The notes beneath the pieces were generated by a model. That model was not told the origin of the DNA and made no database searches. It saw only the letters and a list, made by a program, of their open reading frames with translations. DNA of 64,000 nt from an uncultured Collinsella sp. GTDB lineage: Bacteria; Actinomycetota; Coriobacteriia; Coriobacteriales; Coriobacteriaceae. How positions within the stretch are numbered: the stretch's first letter is position 1; the number at the start of each line of letters is the position of its first letter. Positions 24,339 through 33,385 of the stretch are shown here, piece after piece. Both the position numbers and the translations under genes were made by a program. The stretch covers positions 1 to 64,000 of the forward strand of contig UQIW01000010.1 in assembly GCA_900541235.1 (NCBI GenBank). Direction: 5' to 3'.

Positions 24339-26996
24339 TTAGGCGCCGAGCGCGGTCTTGGCGGCCGCGAGGGCATCGGCGATGCCGGCAGCATTCTTGC
24401 CACCGGCCTGGGCCATGTTGGGACGGCCACCACCGCGACCGTCGACCAGACCCGCGATCTGCTTGATCACATTACCGGCGTGGAACCCGGCCTTCACGGC
24501 GTCATCGGAGCCGGCAGCAAGCAGGGCCGGAGTGCCCTTCTCAGTCACGCTGGCGACGACACAAGCGACAGGGCCGGCGACCTTCTGGTGCACGGTATCC
24601 CATACGTTGCGCAGGTCGGCAGCCTCAAGGCCCTGGAGCTCAGCAACGACGAGCTTGTAGCCGCCGAGCTCGACAGCACCCTCGATGGCGCTGGAAATGG
24701 CGTCGGAGGAACCACCGGTCAGAGCCTTTTTGAGCTTGTTGGACGTCTCGCGCAGCTCGACCTGCAGGTTCTCCACACGGGCGGGAACCTCGTCGACGCG
24801 GCACTTGAGCGCAGCAGCGGCGGCGTCAACGAGTGCCAGGCGGTCGGCCATATAGTCGAGAGCACCCTTAGAGGTCACGGCCTCGATACGGCGGACGTTC
24901 GAGCCCGTAGAGGACTCGGAAATAATCTTGAACAGGCCGATCTCGGCGGTGTTGGCAGCGTGCGTGCCACCGCAGAGCTCGCGAGAGAACGGCTGGTCCT
25001 CGGCGCCCACGGAGACGACGCGGACGACATCGCCGTACTTCTCTCCAAACAGAGCAACAGCGCCGGCAGCCTTAGCCTCGTCGATGCCCATAACACGGGT
25101 CACGACCGGCTTGGAGGCGAAGATCTGCTGGTTGACCAAGTCCTCGACAGCCTTGAGCTGCTCGGAGGAAAGGGCCTCGAAGTGCGTAAAGTCAAAGCGC
25201 AGGTGCTCGGGCGTCACCAGCGAGCCGGCCTGGGAGACGTGCTCGCCCAGGACCTGCTTAAGGGCAGCGTCGAGCAGGTGCGTGGCGGTGTGGTTGCGGC
25301 GCAGGAAGCCACGGCGCTCGGCGTCGAGAGCGGCGGTCACAGCGGCACCGACAGTCAGCGTGCCATCGGCAACGTGCGCGACGTGGGCATACAGGCCGTT
25401 GTGGTTCTTGGTGTCGGCAACGGTCAGAACAACGCCCTCGGCGGAAAGCTTGCCGGCATCGCCCTGCTGACCACCCATCTCGGCATAGAACGGGGTGCGG
25501 TCGAGCACGACCTCGACATCCTCGCCCGCGGCTGCGGACTCGACGGACTCGCCGTTGCGCACGATGGCGACAACCTTGGCGCCCTCGATCACATCGTTGT
25601 CATAGCCGTCGAACTCGGTCGCTGCGACCTTGTCGGAAAGCTCGACCCACACGTCGTTGAAGCTACCCCAGGCGTCGCCCTTGGCGTTAGCGCGGGCGCG
25701 GGCCTTCTGGTCCTCCATGCAGGCAGTGAAGCCGTCCATGTCGACGTCGTGGCCAGCGGTGCCGGCGATCTCGACGGTCAGATCGATGGGGAAACCAAAG
25801 GTGTCGTGCAGCTTAAAGGCGACATCGCCCGGAAGCACAGCGCCCTCGGCAAGCGCTGCCAGGGCCTCGTCCAGGTACACGCGGCCGTTGTCGAGCGTCG
25901 TGGAGAAGCGCTCCTCCTCGGAGGCAACGATACCCTTGACGAGCGCGACGTTCTTGAGCAACTCGGGATAGGCCTCGCCCATTTGAGCGTTGACCTCGTC
26001 GATGAACTTGGTCAGGAAGGCGCCCTCGATGCCCAGCAGGCGACCGTGGAACACGGCACGGCGGAGCAGACGGCGAAGGACGTACTCGCGACCCTCGTTG
26101 CCGGGAAGGATGCCGTCCGAGATCATAAAGTCGACAGCACGGGAGTGGTCGGCGATGATGCGCAGGGAGCGGCTGGCGCCGGAGTAATCGTCGGCGTCAT
26201 AGGTCTTGCCGCTGATCTCCTCACCGAGCTTGATGAGGTGCTGCATCAGATCGCCGTCGTAGTTAGCGGTCTTGTGCTGCATGATGGCGGCCATGCGCTC
26301 AAGGCCCATGCCCGTATCGAGGTTACGGTGCGGCAGCTCCGGCATGGAGCCGTCCTCCTGGCGGTCGTACTGGGTAAAGACGAGGTTCCAGAACTCCAGG
26401 AAGCGGTCGCAGTCGCAGCCAGGCTTGCAGTCGGGGCTGCCGCAGCCGACCTCCTCGCCCATGTCAAAGTAAATCTCGGAGCACGGGCCGCAGGGGCCAG
26501 TGGGGCCAGCGGCCCAGAAGTTGTCGTCCTCGCCCAGGCGGGAGATGTGGTCCTCAGCAACACCCAAAGAACGCCACACGTCGTGGGTCTCGTCGTCCTC
26601 GGTAAAGACGGTGAAGTACAGGCGGTCGAGCGGCAGCTTGAACTCCTTGGTGATGAGCTCAAAGGCCCAGGCGCAAGCCTGCTGCTTGGAGACGCCGCCA
26701 AAGGAGAAGTCGCCGAGCATCTCAAAGAAGGACAGGTGACGGCCGTCCTCGCCGATGCAATCGATGTCGTTGGTGCGGACGCACTTCTGGCAGGAGATAG
26801 CGCCGATCTCCTTCATGGTCTTCTTGCCCTGGTAGTACTCCTTAAACTGGTTCATGCCGGCGTTGGCAAGCAGCAGCGAAGGATCGTCAGGGACGAGGGA
26901 CGAAGAAGGATAGAGCTTAAGACCGCGCTCCTCAAAGAAGTTGAGGAACTTGGAGCGAATCTCGGCCGTAGTCATTGACGGGTAGTCAGCACTCAT
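24339..26996 (-). CDS. alaS: Alanine--tRNA ligase
   Basis: An 885-residue class II aminoacyl-tRNA synthetase. The catalytic core starts RSKFLNFFEERG, with GMNQFKEYY, CVRTNDIDCIG and the ATP-binding FFEMLGDFSFGG. The editing domain has HTATHLLDAAL and the zinc ligands in CGGTHAANTAEIG. The C-terminal glycine-rich C-Ala domain has DGRGGGRPNMAQAGG. The ATG at 26996 has GAGGAG 9 bases upstream. The leader is short and shows no T-box, unlike ileS in this window. Confidence 0.97.
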   Translation of the reverse strand: MSADYPSMTTAEIRSKFLNFFEERGLKLYPSSSLVPDDPSLLLANAGMNQFKEYYQGKKTMKEIGAISCQKCVRTNDIDCIGEDGRHLSFFEMLGDFSFGGVSKQQACAWAFELITKEFKLPLDRLYFTVFTEDDETHDVWRSLGVAEDHISRLGEDDNFWAAGPTGPCGPCSEIYFDMGEEVGCGSPDCKPGCDCDRFLEFWNLVFTQYDRQEDGSMPELPHRNLDTGMGLERMAAIMQHKTANYDGDLMQHLIKLGEEISGKTYDADDYSGASRSLRIIADHSRAVDFMISDGILPGNEGREYVLRRLLRRAVFHGRLLGIEGAFLTKFIDEVNAQMGEAYPELLKNVALVKGIVASEEERFSTTLDNGRVYLDEALAALAEGAVLPGDVAFKLHDTFGFPIDLTVEIAGTAGHDVDMDGFTACMEDQKARARANAKGDAWGSFNDVWVELSDKVAATEFDGYDNDVIEGAKVVAIVRNGESVESAAAGEDVEVVLDRTPFYAEMGGQQGDAGKLSAEGVVLTVADTKNHNGLYAHVAHVADGTLTVGAAVTAALDAERRGFLRRNHTATHLLDAALKQVLGEHVSQAGSLVTPEHLRFDFTHFEALSSEQLKAVEDLVNQQIFASKPVVTRVMGIDEAKAAGAVALFGEKYGDVVRVVSVGAEDQPFSRELCGGTHAANTAEIGLFKIISESSTGSNVRRIEAVTSKGALDYMADRLALVDAAAAALKCRVDEVPARVENLQVELRETSNKLKKALTGGSSDAISSAIEGAVELGGYKLVVAELQGLEAADLRNVWDTVHQKVAGPVACVVASVTEKGTPALLAAGSDDAVKAGFHAGNVIKQIAGLVDGRGGGRPNMAQAGGKNAAGIADALAAAKTALGA

Positions 26997-27068
26997 AGAG
27001 GGAATCTCCTCGGTTTCACATCGAAACAGTTCAAACGTAACGATATTACCATCCCGCCGCGCCTGTGC

Positions 27069-27098
27069 AAAAAAGAGGGTCGCCAAACAGCGACCCTC
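27069..27098 (-). terminator. Minus-strand terminator upstream of alaS
   Basis: GAGGGTCGC (27075-27083) pairs perfectly with GCGACCCTC (27090-27098); TTTTTTGC follows on the minus strand. The nearest minus-strand gene ending before it is the permease at 27437, 340 bases away, with the plus-strand small gene in between. It probably ends the stress-operon transcript, which would then be antisense to the small gene. Confidence 0.8.
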
Positions 27099-27152
27099 CA
27101 GCGAAAGTGCACGTTATTTAGTACTGCGCGATCCTTTGAAAAAGGACTGCTG

Positions 27153-27158
27153 TATAAT
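27153..27158 (+). promoter_or_regulatory. -10 box of the small membrane protein gene
   Basis: A perfect TATAAT lies 32 bases before the ATG. TTGAAA occurs at 27136-27141, but only 11 bases away, too close for a standard -35, so the -35 is not settled. Confidence 0.45.
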
Positions 27159-27190
27159 TGCATATAAGATTCACCCGGAAGGAGCGATCG

Positions 27191-27430
27191 ATGAAAAGCA
27201 AACGATTTGTCCTGAATGCACTTCTGGTTGTAGCACTTTTAGCGCTCTTAGCCTTCTCATGCTGGTACGCAAACCAACCATCATTTGGATACGTATTGTA
27301 TACAGTAATGTCCGGCGATAAGGCTTATTACACTCTACGCGCAATTGACGTTCTCTTTTTCTATGTAGCCGGCCCCTTATCAATCGCTTTGGTCGCGTTT
27401 CTTGTCATTTACAACTTCAAGAAACGTTAA
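27191..27430 (+). CDS. Small two-helix membrane protein, unknown
   Basis: A 79-residue hydrophobic protein. A first membrane segment spans about residues 8-26 (after MKSKRF) and a second about 52-74, ending in YNFKKR. Both ends are basic, which suggests that both face the cytoplasm with a loop of about 25 residues outside. AGGAG lies 7 bases before the ATG and a TATAAT stands upstream, so expression is likely. It is clearly AT-richer than its neighbours, a possible sign of transfer or rapid evolution. Its stop codon is 6 bases from that of the convergent permease. No family is recognised. Confidence 0.65.
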   Translation: MKSKRFVLNALLVVALLALLAFSCWYANQPSFGYVLYTVMSGDKAYYTLRAIDVLFFYVAGPLSIALVAFLVIYNFKKR

Positions 27431-27436
27431 TAGAAC

Positions 27437-28849
27437 CTATTTAGAATCCGAATCGTCCATGGAGCCGTCGATGCCGGTTTTGGTTTCGTCGTTCATATTG
27501 AAATCGTCGTCTTTGGCGAAGGGATTCTTGAAAAAGCCCGTAGCATCGGGCTGAAGGCCCGAGAGCTTCATCCAGGGATTATCGAGCTCGGGCTTGGGCA
27601 TGGCCTTGGCCTCGGGCGCAGTCTCGTTGCCGATAAGCTCGGACTCGTAGATGAAGGTGTCGTCGCCGAGCGCGTCATAGGCGGCGACCGGGTTGCCATC
27701 GGCATCGCGGTACGGTGTGCCCTTAAACACGGCGCCGTCATAGGCCACAAGCTGACGGCCGGTCTCATTCTCGAAGTAGTACACGAAGATGCCCTTGAGG
27801 GCCGCACAAAGCGGGATGGCAATAATCATGCCGATGGGGCCCATGAGTGCCGAGCCAATAACGAGCGCCGTGAGGCTCATGATGGGATGCACCTGCACCG
27901 AGCTCTGCATGACCTTAGGAGAAATCACGTTGTCGGTGACGTTTTGCGCGACCATCGTCACGATGAGCGTCCATAACGCCAACATGGGGCTGAACATGAA
28001 ACCGAGCACCGTGGCGATTGCTGCGCTCACCCAAGGACCGACGACCGGAACCAAATGCATGATGCCGGTAAAGATAGCCATGAGCGCCGCATACGGATGA
28101 CCGATGATCATAAAACCGATAAAGGCGAGGAAACCACCGCAGATGGACGTCACGACCATACCGCGCATGTAGCCGCCGACAGAGCGAGAAAGGATGGCGA
28201 CCATAAAGCGGTACGAGGTCTCCTTCTCCTGACCGATGATGGTGCAAATCTCGTGATGCATGCGAGGGTAGTCGCAGGCCATCCAGTAGGCAAGCACCAG
28301 ACCAAGGAAGATCACGAACAACTGCGAAGCCGTATTGGTGATGAGCGGGAACACACCGCGGCCAAGCTCGGCAGCGATCTGAGACACATACTTCGATGCC
28401 ACGGCAACCAGCGACGAAAGATTATCGTCCAAATACTCCTTGAGCGGCGTGTTGTTGAGCGTCTTGGCATGCGAGATCATCTCGTTGAGATCGCCACCCG
28501 CAACACGAAGCTGCTCGGGCAGGCGGCTCAGGACTTCCATGATCTGACCAAAGAGAATCGGCGACAAGATGCAAACGACACCGACGAGCACGGCAACAAC
28601 AACAATTAGCGCAATAAGCGAACCGATGCAGCGATTCACGCCATGGTGCTCGAGCCAGTTGGTGATCGGGGACATCACAAAAGCAATGATGGAGCCAACG
28701 GCAAGAAACTCAATAACCGGTGCCAGGATGCCCATAAGGTTAAAGATGACAGCAGCAATAACAATGCAGCCGACAACAGCCCAAATGCGCAGCGTCAGAA
28801 CGCGGGTGTCGCGCAGCACGCGATCGGTTTGTTGGGGGTGCTCACTCAT
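27437..28849 (-). CDS. AI-2E family (PerM-like) transporter
   Basis: A 470-residue membrane protein with about eight hydrophobic segments between residues 20 and 370. The pattern of paired N-terminal helices, a long amphipathic middle (about 90-180) and a C-terminal block with HLVPVVGPWVSA and NVTDNVISPKVM is that of the AI-2E/PerM/YdiK family. Roles reported in the family include sodium or lithium/proton antiport and small-molecule export; the substrate is unknown here. The C-terminal 90 residues are an acidic cytoplasmic tail not typical of the family. Its ATG overlaps the sigma factor stop by 4 bases, so it is part of the stress operon. Confidence 0.85.
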   Translation of the reverse strand: MSEHPQQTDRVLRDTRVLTLRIWAVVGCIVIAAVIFNLMGILAPVIEFLAVGSIIAFVMSPITNWLEHHGVNRCIGSLIALIVVVAVLVGVVCILSPILFGQIMEVLSRLPEQLRVAGGDLNEMISHAKTLNNTPLKEYLDDNLSSLVAVASKYVSQIAAELGRGVFPLITNTASQLFVIFLGLVLAYWMACDYPRMHHEICTIIGQEKETSYRFMVAILSRSVGGYMRGMVVTSICGGFLAFIGFMIIGHPYAALMAIFTGIMHLVPVVGPWVSAAIATVLGFMFSPMLALWTLIVTMVAQNVTDNVISPKVMQSSVQVHPIMSLTALVIGSALMGPIGMIIAIPLCAALKGIFVYYFENETGRQLVAYDGAVFKGTPYRDADGNPVAAYDALGDDTFIYESELIGNETAPEAKAMPKPELDNPWMKLSGLQPDATGFFKNPFAKDDDFNMNDETKTGIDGSMDDSDSK

Positions 28850-29637
28850 GAACGAATCATCACTCCGTCGGGGTCGATCTTGTCCTGAATCTTCTTAAGC
28901 GTGCGGCGCAGCAGACGCGAGACCTGCACCTGCGAGATGCCTAGCTTCTTGGCAATCTCGATCTGGGTCATGCCCTTCACAAAGCGCAGCTCGATCACCT
29001 CGCGCTCACGCGGCGAGAAATCGCGGATGGCTTCCTCGATCACCAGGCGGTCATCGGTAAAGTCGAGCTCGTTGTCATCGTCGGCGTAACGGTCGAGAAT
29101 CGAGGGCGCATCGTCGGAATCGGACGCACCAGGAGCCTCGATGGGCACCGAGGTATAGGCCGAAGACGATTCCATAGCCTCGAGGACCTCATCGACGGTC
29201 ACATCTAGATACTCAGCGATCTCCTCAACCTTGGGCGAACGCTGCAGCTCGTTGGTAAGTTTGTCAGTAGCCTGGTTGACCTTGGCCGAGAGCTCCTGCA
29301 GACGACGCGGTACGCGCACACTCCAGCCCTTGTCGCGAAAATGGCGTTTGATCTCGCCCAGGATAGTGGGTGTCGCAAACGTCGTGAACTCGAGTCCGCG
29401 CTCGGGATCAAAACGGTCGATAGCCTTGAGCAAGCCCAGATAGCCGACCTGCATGAGGTCGTCGAGCGGCTCGCCGCGATTCTTAAATTTGTTGGCAAGA
29501 AACCTTACCAGGTTCATATGGGACATGACGAGCTGCTCACGGGCGTCCGGATCACCGGTCTCCTTGTAACGACGAAACAGCTCGCGAGTTTTCTCCTTGT
29601 CCCAAGCGGTCTTTCCGCTCCGGGAACGTTCGGTCAT
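28846..29637 (-). CDS. RNA polymerase sigma factor, SigB/SigF type
   Basis: A 263-residue group 3 sigma factor. Region 2 is EPLDDLMQVGYLGLLKAIDR (core binding and -10 melting), region 3 RVPRRLQELSAKVNQ, and region 4 SPREREVIELRFVKG followed by the helix-turn-helix MTQIEIAKKLGISQVQVSRL. It belongs to the SigB/SigF/SigG branch used for stress or sporulation; Collinsella is not known to sporulate, so general stress is more likely. A short acidic insert (about residues 165-195) separates regions 3 and 4. It follows an RsbW-like gene by one base, the classic sigma/anti-sigma pairing, and overlaps the permease gene. Confidence 0.92.
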   Translation of the reverse strand: MTERSRSGKTAWDKEKTRELFRRYKETGDPDAREQLVMSHMNLVRFLANKFKNRGEPLDDLMQVGYLGLLKAIDRFDPERGLEFTTFATPTILGEIKRHFRDKGWSVRVPRRLQELSAKVNQATDKLTNELQRSPKVEEIAEYLDVTVDEVLEAMESSSAYTSVPIEAPGASDSDDAPSILDRYADDDNELDFTDDRLVIEEAIRDFSPREREVIELRFVKGMTQIEIAKKLGISQVQVSRLLRRTLKKIQDKIDPDGVMIRS

Positions 29638-29638
29638 A

Positions 29639-30016
29639 TTAGATATCCGCCTTGAGGTCGAGGGAAAGCGTCAGGGGCGCCGTAGTCTTTTCGTAGGAGT
29701 CGCACACGCTCGCGAGGATGAGCTCGGCATACACCGCAGCCTGGTCGTCTTCATCGACCGTAGCCTGGTCGCCAAAGGTAATAGTCATGCCAACGTGGGT
29801 CTCATCGACATCGAATTTGATGGTGATGTCATCGCAGTCGACCGCGGTGCAACCAAAGATGAAAGCCTCCTCAGCAGCCATGCGGATGTCCTCGATGCGA
29901 TCGACAGACATAGAGCACAGGGCACCAACGTTGGCTGCCGTCATGCGCACAAGGCGAGCGAGACGCGGGTCACCGGCAACGGTCAGCGTGATAGGGCAGG
30001 TTGCTTCGCTACTCAT
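29639..30016 (-). CDS. Degenerate RsbW-like (HATPase) putative anti-sigma factor
   Basis: A 125-residue protein with the spacing and helix pattern of the RsbW/SpoIIAB anti-sigma kinase fold: ITLTVAGDPRLARLVRM, then VDRIEDIRMAAEEAF, then an acidic beta-rich end. It lies one base upstream of the sigma factor start. The ATPase motifs look decayed: the N-box, normally EAVTN, reads EAFIF (50-54), and no DxGxG box is visible near residues 69-82. It may bind the sigma factor without kinase activity. The ATG at 30016 has GAGGAG 8 bases upstream and overlaps the DUF948 gene by 8 bases. No RsbV-like antagonist is in the operon. Confidence 0.65.
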   Translation of the reverse strand: MSSEATCPITLTVAGDPRLARLVRMTAANVGALCSMSVDRIEDIRMAAEEAFIFGCTAVDCDDITIKFDVDETHVGMTITFGDQATVDEDDQAAVYAELILASVCDSYEKTTAPLTLSLDLKADI

Positions 30017-30596
30017 CGCAGGACTCCTCAGAGGTCTCGGCGGGCGTATAGGTGTAATACTGAGCCGGCTTGGATACAGACTTCTGACCATCATCGTCGC
30101 CCGCGGCGGCCTCGTCCTCGCCAATTAGGACGCGCTCGGTAGGCTGCTCGGCCTCCGCAGCGGCAGCGGCGAGCTTGCGATCGGCGTCGGCTGCAGGAGC
30201 CTTCACCTTATTGAAGAGCTTCTGCACAGCACCGGCGGCAGAGTCGGTCACGCTCGACACAGCATTGCTGGCCTCGGCCATGCTGCCCGTAACCTCGGAA
30301 ATGTCGCGAACCACGGCTTCGACCTCTACGAGATTGGAGGTAAGGGCATCAACTGCCGTCTTGCTCGACTTAAGCAGCGGCTCCATCTGGGCAAGCGCCG
30401 GCGTAAGCTCATCGACAGCGCCATCGAGCTTTGCCACCACAGGCTGAGCCTCGGCGATGGTGTTGTTGAGGTCGTTCACGGTCTTATCGAGCGAGTCGAC
30501 AACATTGCGGGTCTTGCGCAGGGTAAGCGCGAGCTCAGCGATGGCCCACACGCCGGCAACGGCGAGCAGCAGCAGGGCGATTTGAATGGGACTCAT
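30009..30596 (-). CDS. DUF948 domain protein
   Basis: A 195-residue protein with a single N-terminal membrane anchor (about 4-22), a long Val/Leu/Asp helical region of DUF948 type (roughly 25-115, with NNTIAEAQPVVAKLDGAVDE), and an Ala/Glu-rich, disordered C-terminus. DUF948 proteins such as YtxG of Bacillus are general stress proteins. Being the first gene of the operon with the sigma factor fits that role. GGGAGG precedes the ATG. Confidence 0.8.
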   Translation of the reverse strand: MSPIQIALLLLAVAGVWAIAELALTLRKTRNVVDSLDKTVNDLNNTIAEAQPVVAKLDGAVDELTPALAQMEPLLKSSKTAVDALTSNLVEVEAVVRDISEVTGSMAEASNAVSSVTDSAAGAVQKLFNKVKAPAADADRKLAAAAAEAEQPTERVLIGEDEAAAGDDDGQKSVSKPAQYYTYTPAETSEESCDE

Positions 30597-30696
30597 ACAA
30601 GCCTCCCGGAAGAATCGAAATACAGACGCTTTTCATGGTACCCCAAAGGGGACCGAACATGCCAAGAGCAGCAACGTGGGACAAAATTATCAGCAG

Positions 30697-32052
30697 CTAC
30701 CTCGGTGCATTCCCGCTGCGGTCGCGTTCGCTTTGCTCTACGCGCCACTCTTCCCAGCCGCGCCCGGCAGGCTGCCAAAATGCACCGCGTTCCAAGCCAT
30801 CGGGCAAATAGCGCTGATCGACCCAGCCTTCGGGATAATCATGTGGATACTTATACACACCGTATTCATCGCTGCCCGGGCGATGGCGATCGCGCAGATA
30901 ACTCGGCACCTCGCGAAGCCCACTAGAATGGATATCGGCCAGCGCCGCATCGATCGAAGCCTCACACGCGTTGGATTTTGGCGCCAAGCACACATAGAGT
31001 GCAGCCTGAGCCAGGTTAATGCGGCACTCGGGATAGCCAATGACCTCGGCAGACTTAAACGCGGCATGCGCCACCAAAAGCGCCTGCGGGTCGGCGTTGC
31101 CAACATCCTCAGAAGCGTGAATCATAATGCGGCGAGCGATAAACTTAGGATCCTCCCCAGCATCGATCATGCGCGCGAGCCAATAGATCGTGGCATCGGG
31201 GTCGCTACCGCGCATGGACTTGATGAACGCACTGATGATGTCGTAGTGCATGTCGCCGTTTTTGTCATACGTAAAGCCGCGACGCGGGTTGGCAATCTTT
31301 ACGTCATCCACGGTGATGGGATAGCGCTCCCCCGCCGCGGGCGCTGGCGTTCCATCGGTATCGGGACGCGTGACGGCAATCTCGCTCGCAAGCTCGAGCG
31401 TCGTGAGCGCCGAGCGAGCGTCACCCGCTGCCAGCGTGCAGATGGTCTTGACCGTATCCTCATCGGCCGAGAACTTACCGTTCAAGCCCTGCGGCGCCTC
31501 AAGCGCACGTTCAATAAGCGTGGCGATATCCTCATCCTTCAGATGCTCAAGCTCCACGACGCGACCACGTGAGAGCAGTGCCGAGTTGACCTCGAAGTAC
31601 GGGTTCTCCGTCGTAGCGCCAATCATAATGACGGTACGGTTCTCAACTGCATGCAGCAGGGCATCCTGCTGCGACTTAGAGAAGCGGTGAATCTCATCGA
31701 TGAATAGAATGGTGCGGCGGTCGTACGTATTCAGGCGCGTCTTGGCCTCATCAATCACACGACGCAGGTCCTTCACGGTACCCGTGACGGCGCTGACCTC
31801 GACAAACTCGCTCTTGGTATGGTTGGCGATAATGTGGGCCAGCGTCGTCTTGCCCGTACCGGCAGGCCCGTACAGAATCACGCTCGAAAGCACGTCGTGC
31901 TCGATCGCGGCACGCAGCCATGAACCCTTACCGACGGCCTTTTGCTGGCCCACGTACTCGTCGAGCGAATTGGGGCGCATGCGCACCGCAAGCGGCGCAT
32001 TCTGAAAGGAACGCTCGCGCGTCGAAGCAGAAAAAAGGTCGTCCATAGCCAT
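30697..32052 (-). CDS. rarA: Replication-associated recombination protein A
   Basis: A 451-residue AAA+ ATPase of the RarA/MgsA/WRNIP1 family that acts at stalled replication forks. RMRPNSLDEYVGQQ starts the core, Walker A is GPAGTGKTT, Walker B TILFIDEIHRFSKSQQDALL, sensor 1 GATTENPYFEVN. The C-terminal tetramerisation domain has SAFIKSMRGSDPDATIYWLA and YKYPHDYPEGWVDQRYLP. Start is at either ATG 32052 or 32046; neither has a strong ribosome site. Confidence 0.94.
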   Translation of the reverse strand: MAMDDLFSASTRERSFQNAPLAVRMRPNSLDEYVGQQKAVGKGSWLRAAIEHDVLSSVILYGPAGTGKTTLAHIIANHTKSEFVEVSAVTGTVKDLRRVIDEAKTRLNTYDRRTILFIDEIHRFSKSQQDALLHAVENRTVIMIGATTENPYFEVNSALLSRGRVVELEHLKDEDIATLIERALEAPQGLNGKFSADEDTVKTICTLAAGDARSALTTLELASEIAVTRPDTDGTPAPAAGERYPITVDDVKIANPRRGFTYDKNGDMHYDIISAFIKSMRGSDPDATIYWLARMIDAGEDPKFIARRIMIHASEDVGNADPQALLVAHAAFKSAEVIGYPECRINLAQAALYVCLAPKSNACEASIDAALADIHSSGLREVPSYLRDRHRPGSDEYGVYKYPHDYPEGWVDQRYLPDGLERGAFWQPAGRGWEEWRVEQSERDRSGNAPR

Positions 32053-32106
32053 CCCGTGTATCAATCAAAAACGTTTTCCACTAACAGTATACCGAATTAA
32101 TACGAA

Positions 32107-33354
32107 CTACCGTTCGTTAATATAGGTACGGTGCGGAAACTCCAGACCAGGGAACAGCTTGCTCGTCAGCTCGCAGAAATAACCGTCCGTCATGCTCGCG
32201 ATATAATCCACCACGGCTTGATCCTTGTCGTCCTGCCAGGCATAGGTGCGATCATAGTAGGAAAGCTGCTGCTCAATGCGCGAAATATGGTGCTTAAAGA
32301 TGTAAGAGGACTCGTCGCCACTGTTTAGATCCCGCAGGCAACGGTCGTAGAGCTTTACGAACGCCTCGCGCAGCTCCGCCTCGGAATCGCCTTCGATACC
32401 GCCCTTGCTATAGATCTTCTCGTAGTTCTCGCGCTTGGCTCGGCGAATTTCCTCAAACAGGTCCTCGCTCATCTCGATGCGCGGCTTACCATAGCTGTGC
32501 TCAACGATATCGATAGAGGCATGCGTGAGGATCCAACTGTTGTAGGCACCGCCCCGGCCATCATCAAAAGCGTCGGGCGAAAGCAGGCCCGCCGCGATCG
32601 CATCCTGACGGTCACGACCGACGTAGGCAAGAATATCCGAGATGCGAACGACGCAGCCCTCGAGCGTCATGGGACGCAGATGCTCAATTGCGCTATAGCC
32701 CGTGGCAATGCAATCCTCAACCGTCTGGTCAAACTGGTCAAAGGAGCCCATGTCCGAGAGCTCAAACACACGCTGCTCGTACTCGCCGTTATGGCATAGC
32801 ACGCCGTCGAGCGTCTGGAGCGACACGTTGCGGCCATACAACGCGTCGAGCACGCGGACCGACTGCACGTTATGGAAAAAATAACGCCCCGTACGCTCGT
32901 GATAGATATCGTTGAGGAAGCGCTCGCCGGAATGGCCGAAAGGCGTGTGTCCCAAGTCGTGGCCCAGGCCAATCGCCTCGATCAGATCGCAATTGAGCCC
33001 CAGGGCGCGACCGATATCGCGCGCAATGCGCGAGACAAGCTGCACGTGCAAACCGCGGCGTGACAGATCGTCATTGCTACGAAAGCTAAAGACCTGCGTT
33101 TTGCCCGCATACCGGGTGTAAGCCGGAAGATGAAGTATCTTTTCGGTATCGCGCATAAACGCCGGACGCATAAGCGTGCCTTTGTCGGTAGTGCGATCAA
33201 TACGACGAATGACCTGATCATCGTTGCAACGATACGGGTTGACATAGCCCGAAGCACGATCGGCGGCAATGCGCTCGACAAGCTCGGGCGACAACGCTGA
33301 GGGAATACGGTCCATGCGCGCCTTAATGACGGCCGTTTCTTGATTAGATTCCAT
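32107..33354 (-). CDS. dGTP triphosphohydrolase-like HD protein
   Basis: A 415-residue HD-superfamily enzyme of the dGTPase/dNTPase type that splits dNTPs into nucleoside and triphosphate. RDTEKILHLPAYTRYAGKTQV precursor-like features precede the metal site: H in HVQLVSRIARDIG and the HD pair in GLGHDLGHTPFGHSGE. RRGLH (substrate contact) is also present. AAGGAG lies 8 bases before the ATG at 33354. Substrate preference cannot be read from sequence. Confidence 0.88.
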   Translation of the reverse strand: MESNQETAVIKARMDRIPSALSPELVERIAADRASGYVNPYRCNDDQVIRRIDRTTDKGTLMRPAFMRDTEKILHLPAYTRYAGKTQVFSFRSNDDLSRRGLHVQLVSRIARDIGRALGLNCDLIEAIGLGHDLGHTPFGHSGERFLNDIYHERTGRYFFHNVQSVRVLDALYGRNVSLQTLDGVLCHNGEYEQRVFELSDMGSFDQFDQTVEDCIATGYSAIEHLRPMTLEGCVVRISDILAYVGRDRQDAIAAGLLSPDAFDDGRGGAYNSWILTHASIDIVEHSYGKPRIEMSEDLFEEIRRAKRENYEKIYSKGGIEGDSEAELREAFVKLYDRCLRDLNSGDESSYIFKHHISRIEQQLSYYDRTYAWQDDKDQAVVDYIASMTDGYFCELTSKLFPGLEFPHRTYINER

Positions 33355-33385
33355 GGCATGCTCCTTAAGAAGGATGCGCAATCGG

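Noticed and set aside
26997..27190. T-box or other riboswitch for alaS
   Set aside because: The leader is short and has no T-box core or stem I motifs; the hairpin there is a plain terminator.
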